Shown: positions 58,055 to 64,000 of the stretch, piece after piece
Layout: the number at the start of each line of letters is the position of its first letter
Numbering within the stretch: position 1 is the first letter of the stretch
Translations under genes and position numbers: made by a program
The notes under the pieces: generated by a model
The model's input: only the letters and a program-made list of their open reading frames with translations
Database searches by the model: none
Told to the model about the DNA's origin: nothing
Assembly (NCBI GenBank): GCA_026120035.1
Contig: JALRME010000001.1
Coordinates: 1,687,909-1,751,908, forward strand
Direction: 5' to 3'
Length of the DNA: 64,000 nucleotides
Source of the DNA: Coleophoma eucalyptorum
Taxonomy: Eukaryota > Ascomycota > Leotiomycetes > Helotiales > Dermateaceae

Positions 58055-59593
58055 ATGAGCGACAACTCTTCACCTGCTGCGAGAACTTCCTCGACAGCAT
58101 CACCAAGTACACCCTTTCGAAAGGCCCTCGCCAATGAAGAGCCTGCTCCGTCGCGGCAGCGCCTACCAACAACTCGGTTTTCTACTAACGGCGGAGATGG
58201 GTCTGGTCCCAACCTGCGACGGCGAAGCTCGACATTCTCCGACTATTCGCTGAACGAAGCTCGCCGGTCCTTCCATGAAACTGCAGATGATGTGCTCTTA
58301 CCTACTCCGAACGATAAAGACAGCATGAGGCACGAGACTTCTAATTGGGACTCGGCGCCCCTCGCTTTTGCTCTGCTACCAGCAATCGGTGGAATGCTCT
58401 TCAAGAATGGCAGCTCTGTCATTACTGACATCATGCTCTTGGGCCTTGCTGCCATCTTTTTGAACTGGTCTGTTCGACTGCCATGGTAAGAGCGGGGTTC
58501 AGATTTGGTTTAGACTAGGCTAAGCATCTTTAGGAACTGGTACCACTCCGCACAAGCCATCCGGAAGAAGGACGAGTACAATTCGGAGATTGTGCTTGAG
58601 AGTGACAGCGATGGTGACGATGCACTGAGCTTCTCTCAAGGCTCATTGGACAAAGTCCCAGAGGAAGAAGCAGAAGAGAAATTAACATCGGCTGCGCCAA
58701 AATTAAATAAACGACACCCATCACACGAGGAGGCTACTTCGGAGCTCTACACGTACGAAGTATTGGCACTGTTCTCCTGCTTCCTATTCCCAATCCTAGG
58801 TGCATATCTCTTGCATACTATACGTGGTCAATTGACGCGTCCCTCGGAGGGTTTGGTCTCGAATTACAATTTAACCATCTTCCTGCTCGCTTCGGAGATC
58901 CGTCCTATGTCACATCTAATCAAGCTCATACAAGCACGTACGCTCCATCTTCAACGGGTAGTGAGTTCCAATCCATACGACAAAGATTCAGAAAAAGTGT
59001 CGTCGAGCGAGATTCAAGCTCTGGTTCACAGAATTGCGGACCTCGAAGCGCGTAGCATTGCAACCGAGACGCCAGCTGCACAGAGCAAAAAGCCAGTAGA
59101 GCAGGCACTGAGCAGCAAGCAGACATCCCTCCTAACAACCGAGGTGCGGCGAACCTTACAGCCTGAGTTAGACGCTTTGAATCGAGCTGTGCGACGGTAC
59201 GAGAAACGCGCGACTCTCCAAGCATTACAGACAGAATCCAGACTCCAAGACCTGGAAAGCCGTCTCAACGACGCCATCTCCCTTGCGGCTGCCGCAGCGA
59301 ACAGCGGACAGCGCCGTCATTCTTTTTCGACAATGATCATTGAATGGTCTGCTGCCATTGTGGTGTTGCCTCTACAGGCATTCGGTGCGTTGGCTTCGTT
59401 GCCATTCAAGACAGTCATTGCGGTTTTGAATTTTGGAAAGACCGCTGTAATTGGGAAGAAGGCACCTGTCGTTTCTGAGAAAAAGGCAAGGAGGGATAGG
59501 GAACGTGACAGAGAAAGCTTGAGTGCGAAGTATTCCATGCACAACGGACGGTTGAATCTTGATCGTTTGCAAGGACGGGTCACGAGGAGGTGA
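58055..59593 (+). CDS. conserved-looking fungal membrane protein with coiled coil, unknown function, 496 aa
   Basis: Exons 58055-58485 and 58534-59593 (48-nt intron) give 496 codons plus stop. Residues 1-100 are Ser/Thr/Pro/Arg-rich and probably disordered. Membrane-like segments are near 107-143 (FALLPAIGGMLFKNG through LLGLAAIFLNWSV), 217-240 (YEVLALFSCFLFPILGAYLL) and 415-455 (IEWSAAIVVLPLQAFGALAS through FGKTAVIG). Between the second and third is a helical region with many charged residues (IQALVHRIADLEARSIATE, then LQTESRLQDLESRLNDAISL), probably coiled coil. The C-terminus is strongly basic. The layout resembles an organelle or ER membrane scaffold, but I do not recognise the family. 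The start lies just after a CT/CG-rich leader. Confidence 0.78.
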
Positions 59594-60697
59594 GGTGCGG
59601 GATGGTTTTATGTACATACTAATCGGACGAGGAGTCTTTTTATTTATGGTAATGGGATACATGATAATGGAAATTAGTATGGAAATGGGTTGGGAACTGG
59701 GCTTTGGGTTCTGGAGGAGTTTTGGGATTGGCAGGGTTTATTAAAAGGCACCCGGAGTACTTGCTTGCGTTTTAAGCTGTAATCACAAATTTACCTTGCC
59801 ACCTGTTATACTCTTTTTATATTCTCAGTCAAACGAGATGCTTACCTAACAACGAACCAAAGCAGTCAACCCCCTCATCTGTTATTCCGCCGCCGTGGGT
59901 ACGATATCTTGACCGCTACCACGGGTACTTCAGACTCCGGGGAGCAAGACCGGAACTAAACAAGCACTGCAAGCACCACTTTCCCCTCAGTCTAGCGACG
60001 CCTCTCAGCTCATCCCCGCAAGCTACAGCGATCTTTACAAGTCCAGATTTTAGGAGGGCTTAAAGACGTATTTAGGACCTCGAAGCTTAATCAGGAAGTA
60101 AGAGACATATAAAAAAAACTATTCTGACGAGTGGCGACAGGAGTGTCAGTCAAAAAGGGCAGAGGAAGACATGTTAAAAATATACATATTTTTTACCTTA
60201 ATTCATAACGTACATGGCGCTGGGCTGAACCGGTGCAGGGCTACAGCATGACAGCCTACCTTAATCTCTCTGCCGAAGCGATCGGTAGCCAGCGACGGAC
60301 CACCCTCAGAGCCACATCAACCAACGAGCCTCCAATGATCCTTTTTATTTCTGGTTGATCTCCATCCGGGCTTTCTTCTTCCTGTTAGTGTCTCATCCAC
60401 GGTACGGTACTGGTTCTGCAACGTGTGGCTTTGCGGTGCAAATGCAAGGTTCCTCCCCTCCCCCATGGGCGCTCTTCCTGAGGGGAAAGAATGTAGGACG
60501 GAGCTAGCCAAACCAAAGGACTGGTAGAGAGATATTGAGAGGATATTACATGCTCTACATCCCGAGACTGACTTTTCCAGGCGCCTGCTTAAAGGCTAGC
60601 TGGTGCTGCACCTTGATTTCGTAATTTGTCTCGTCCTTTGTGACGAGAATTTCTTTCCCCTTTTTTTTAACTCTCACTCTCTCCCTCACTCTCTATC
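59594..60697. other. intergenic region before the second FAD oxidase
   Basis: These 1104 bp contain no supported gene. Poly-A and poly-T runs lie near 60112-60119 and 60660-60669. The promoter and a CT-rich leader (CTCTCACTCTCTCCCTCACT-like) occupy the right end. Confidence 0.5.
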
Positions 60698-62765
60698 ATG
60701 TCCTTACAATTCATCACGGTAATCTTCTGCATCCTGCTCTCCTGCGTGAGAGCAGATGTGGGTAGGAATGCCCAACTCGATGCCATTGTCTTGAGTCCGG
60801 GTCGGTTTGGCTTTGACCGCAGCACATGGACAGCGAGTACGCGAGCGCAGATTTCGGGCCTGAAGGCAGAAGCGTCCGGATGGAGTAATTGCCAATATGC
60901 TGTAAGTCAAGCAAACTCGATCACTTATTTCTCTTGCGAGACAGAAAAGCCTCCCAAAAAAGAAACATTTTGAAAGAAGTAAAAAAGCAAAATAAAAAAG
61001 AAACGTTGCTCGGGGGTCCAGGGGAAATAGAATGAATATAAGTTGACATGCTCCAATTTCGATATCTAGTGTGCTCTGCTTTCTATCTTCGCACCGGGGA
61101 CAGTAACTTCCCCCTCGTCACCTTCTTACCAACCCCTGGCCTACTGGTCTGTCCAGCAAGCAGAACTAACTCCTACCTGTCGTATCGACGTCACCTCCGC
61201 AACCGACATCTCAACTACCATCAAAGTCTCCAAACTGTCACAATGTCCCTTCGCCGTCAAGTCAGGTGGTCATGCCGCGTTTGCTGGGGGGTCGAGTATC
61301 CAGGATGGCATCTTGGTTAATCTGGCTAAGTTGAACCAGGTGGTCTTGAGTCAAGATCAAACGACGGTTAGTATTGGACCAGGACTTACGTGGTATGATG
61401 TATACAAGATACTGGATCCGTTGAATGTTTCGGTCGTTGGTGGGAGAGAGGCTGGCGTTGGTGTGGGAGGACTTACACTTGGTGGTGAGGATTTCCCTCT
61501 ATCTCCAAGCCTTAGGAAAGCACGTATTTGATATTAATGACCGTGAATTAGGTGGCATCTCATACTTCTCAGGCCGTTACGGCTGGGCATGTGACAATGT
61601 CAACAATTACCAGGTCGTGCTCGCAGACGGAAGCATTGTGGATGCCTCACCAACAAGCAACCCAGATCTCTACTGGGCACTTCGCGGTGGCTCAGGCACA
61701 AACTTTGGCATCGTCTCACGCTTCGATCTGGCTGCATTCCCCCAAGGACTTCTCTGGGGTGGAAGTCGCTACTACAGCATCCTCACAAACGTATCCCTTG
61801 CAGAGGCCTACTCCCACTTCATAGACGCTGCTCCGCAGGATGATTATGCGCACTTGTACATCGCATTTGTGTACGCGGCGGCCCTTGGCGGGTTCATTGG
61901 AGTAACAGGCCCTGTGTATGGCAAGGCAACTGCGGATGCCCCTATTTTCAGTGAATTGGAAAGCATCCCGAGTATATTTGATGCCACGGGATTCATGAAC
62001 ATGACCGACCTGGCGGTTGCTTTAAATCAGACGAGTTATGCGAGGTGAGTTTTCTTATACTATAGTTGTAAGATATGATGTTCGTAACTAACATACCCAT
62101 AGAGAAACGTATGATACCCCCAGATATCCTCATCCTGAAAGCTCTTGTAGTATCAATCAACTAACACGAGCTCACTCGGCAGGTTTAAGACCGTTACATT
62201 CAAGAACGATCCCGACCTTATCAAGCAAATAATCGGATACTTCATCGAAGAAGCAACCTCTGTGCTGGATATCCCAGGCATAGCACCCGCTTTCGCATTC
62301 CAGCCGCTATCCCTGAACATCATCGCACACATGACGAAGAACGGAGGGAATGTCCTCGGGCTGTCCGCCACAGACGAGCCATTGACAAGTAAGAGATCTC
62401 ACCCCACTCTCCTTCCTCCTTCTGCAAATTTTCAGGTCTCGGATAAGAGAATAACCCCAACATCGTAAAGAGATGACCGTAACTAACTATCTCGGCCAGT
62501 TATGAATCTCAACTGGGGTTGGACATCCGCCAGTGACGACGCTGAGGTGTTCAGTGCCATCAACCGCTTCGTGTCCCGGAGTGTCGCGCTCGCCAAATCT
62601 CTGGATCTGGATAACGACTTCATTTACATGAACTATGCAAGTCTTGACCAAGATGTGTTTTCAGGGTACGGTGCAGCGAGTAAAGCGAGGTTGGAAGGCG
62701 TAAAGGAGAAGTATGATCCGCAAAATGTGTTTGGGAGGTTGCAGCCGGGGTATTTCAAGTTGTAG
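60698..62765 (+). CDS. secreted FAD-linked oxidoreductase, BBE type, second copy, 529 aa
   Basis: Exons 60698-60901, 61070-61484, 61552-62044, 62103-62108, 62183-62388 and 62500-62765 give 529 codons plus stop. The signal peptide is MSLQFITVIFCILLSCVRA. The FAD domain carries VKSGGHAAFAGG (His expected to bind FAD), VVGGREAGVGVGGLTLGGGI, SYFSGRYGWACDNV and RGGSGTNFGIVSRF. The C-terminal BBE module has DFIYMNYASLDQDVFSGYG and KEKYDPQNVFGRLQPGYFKL. The second-Cys loop reads GREAGVG, so bicovalent flavin is not expected. It is paralogous to the gene at 29146 and shares three intron positions and phases with it. Intron 1 (168 nt) is long for this window. A 6-nt exon at 62103-62108 is the better of two in-frame models. 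The substrate is unknown. Confidence 0.87.
62103..62108 (+). other. 6-nt microexon in the second FAD oxidase gene
   Basis: It is flanked by a 58-nt intron (62045-62102, GTGAGT donor, ACTAAC branch) and a 74-nt intron (62109-62182, GTATGA donor, ACTAAC branch). It completes an Arg codon, adds Glu and starts a Thr codon. If skipped, the frame is preserved (one 138-nt intron), so the call needs RNA. Confidence 0.5.
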
Positions 62766-64000
62766 CTGGGGTCTGGGAGGAAGCTGGACTGGTAATTGAA
62801 CCAATTTCTTGACTGGGAATATTGCAGAATTGTCGATGAGATGTTGCAAAGGTTGCTCTGCTTATGATCAATGTTAATTAACTGATTGATCAGAGCGTAA
62901 GATGGCTACACCAGTGAGGTAGCCGTGCAGTGAAGTCGCCTTTGACGACGCAAGAAGGGCGCCTTTAACACAAATGATGAGATAAGAATCTACTTTCTAA
63001 ATGTTGCGGCAAATGGAGGATAAATCGTACCCTGCAGCTTTGATTTTGCAGACCTGCTGAAGCATTTTGCAATACATGTTGATCCTCGGGAACGAGTGCT
63101 AGGAAAAGGACCGAGAAAGAATATTGGAATGAGGGAAGAGAATTTCAAGGAAGGCAATACAGAGCCAAGCCCTAATTGATAAAATACAGGGCTTAACTTA
63201 TGAGTGTAGTCTTGAGCATCTGGACGTTGTAAAGGGCAGTCCAGTCACTGAAAGGGACTTGGTTAAGGTTCTCTGATGGCCAGATAGACTTGTTGACAGA
63301 ACGCCACCATCTGTACAATGCCTTAAGATATCGGCCCTCTTTGATAAGGTGAAAGAGGTGGTTGCGTGATTGAGTAGGCACAACAGGGTGGGTAGATATG
63401 ATCGAGGGAAAAGGAAGCAATTCTATTAGCAACTTCGAAGCATCTGGCATCACGAAACAGATTGAATAGCAAGTAGGTACGGACGAAGGGATTTTGAGAG
63501 GTTCCATCTTTGGTTCCGTCTTGCGATTCCTGAAGTGTCGATACAGCAATTGTCCAGAAAACGGTAAGAGAAGGGCGAGAGGTCTGTGAGCTGAGATAGG
63601 AGGAATCATATTCAGAGGTGTAAATCTTGCTCTCTTGGCTAAGAAGCCGTTCATCCACCAGTGGGGAATTCACGCCAATCCGTGCTTGTCCGCTACGATG
63701 TTTATGAGTTTTGGATGAGAGTACCGACATGGAACATCTTCGGTGTCTCTTGGATTTTGTGGTTTTTCGGAGTTCGCCTTCATGTTGTTTAATGGGGTTT
63801 AAGGATACACTGCTTAATTAAAGTCTTTTGCGTGTAGACTTCTACGATCGATCATCAGACATTGACTTTCGATGCAGTCGCCAAAGATACGTAGCATCCA
63901 CAATTTCTCAAGGGCTGTTCTACCAACAAGTAGGCAACCACTAGGTTCTGTTAGCAATTCAATGTGGAACCCAACCCCAACCAACCAACAAGAACCAGAG
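62766..64000. other. 3' flank of the FAD oxidase and unassigned DNA to the window end
   Basis: No supported gene. On the minus strand two overlapping frames (63193-63654 and 63323-63730) encode 153 and 135 residues. The first ends with a Trp/Tyr/Lys-rich string, and neither has a domain or a clear splice partner. A real small gene cannot be excluded, but I do not call one. The region after 63780 has no frames of note. Confidence 0.45.

Noticed and set aside
63193..63730. Overlapping 153- and 135-residue minus-strand frames
   Set aside because: Neither shows a domain or convincing splice sites; two overlapping frames of similar length suggest chance. Left unassigned.
1..64000. tRNA, rRNA and CRISPR features
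   Set aside because: No B-box-like GGTTCGANNCC with a matching cloverleaf, no rRNA-like conserved block and no regularly spaced direct repeats were seen by eye; a covariance-model scan would be decisive.

Overview
The window looks like chromosomal DNA of a filamentous ascomycete. Almost every gene is split by short introns of about 44-75 nt with GT donors, CTAAC/CTGAC-type branch sites and AG acceptors, and leaders are pyrimidine-rich. The gene content is typically fungal: a HET-domain protein, a hybrid histidine kinase, berberine-bridge-type oxidases, a sterol-type glycosyltransferase and a YDR124W-like protein. A leotiomycete-type Pezizomycotina is my guess from overall feel only. I built gene models by hand by choosing splice sites that keep protein families intact. 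Every listed model sums to a whole number of codons, but none is backed by transcripts or searches.

Layout: 1-4.9 kb is a pyrimidine-rich region without a gene, ahead of a YDR124W/AFUB_079030-like helical-bundle gene (4.9-7.1 kb). A gene-poor stretch of about 7.6 kb follows (7.1-14.7 kb) and holds a diverged 80-bp tandem duplication. From 14.7 kb the window is gene-dense: cytochrome P450 (+), SDR-type NAD(P)-binding protein (-), the CCR4-NOT deadenylase Pop2/Caf1 (-) divergent from complex I subunit NDUFB3/B12 (+), an isopenicillin-N-synthase-like 2OG oxygenase (+), a 12-exon hybrid histidine kinase (+), an FAD/BBE oxidase (+), and a sterol-type glycosyltransferase with a VPS13/ATG2-like tail (+). 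It continues with an 11-exon copper amine oxidase (-), a secreted PEBP (+), a second P450 (-), and a lysophospholipid acyltransferase (-) divergent from a mitochondrial-type NAD kinase (+). Then come a probable GPI-anchored surface protein (+), Sec72 (+), a small orphan protein (-), an ALKBH1-like dioxygenase (-), a HET protein (-) divergent from a membrane/coiled-coil protein (+), and a second BBE oxidase (+).

The genes do not form one pathway. Housekeeping genes (Pop2, NDUFB3, Sec72, NAD kinase, acyltransferase) are interleaved with accessory oxidases (two P450s, two BBE oxidases, a 2OG oxygenase, an amine oxidase, an SDR). No polyketide, peptide or terpene synthase is visible, so I do not call a biosynthetic cluster. 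The most unusual points are very small exons (6, 9 and 21 nt) implied by the splice structure, the glycosyltransferase fused to a VPS13/ATG2-like C-terminus, three upstream ORFs before the histidine kinase (the last overlapping its start as ATGA), and the gene-poor block with the degenerate 80-bp repeat. The 64-kb window shows no intact transposon, tRNA, rRNA or CRISPR array that I can recognise.
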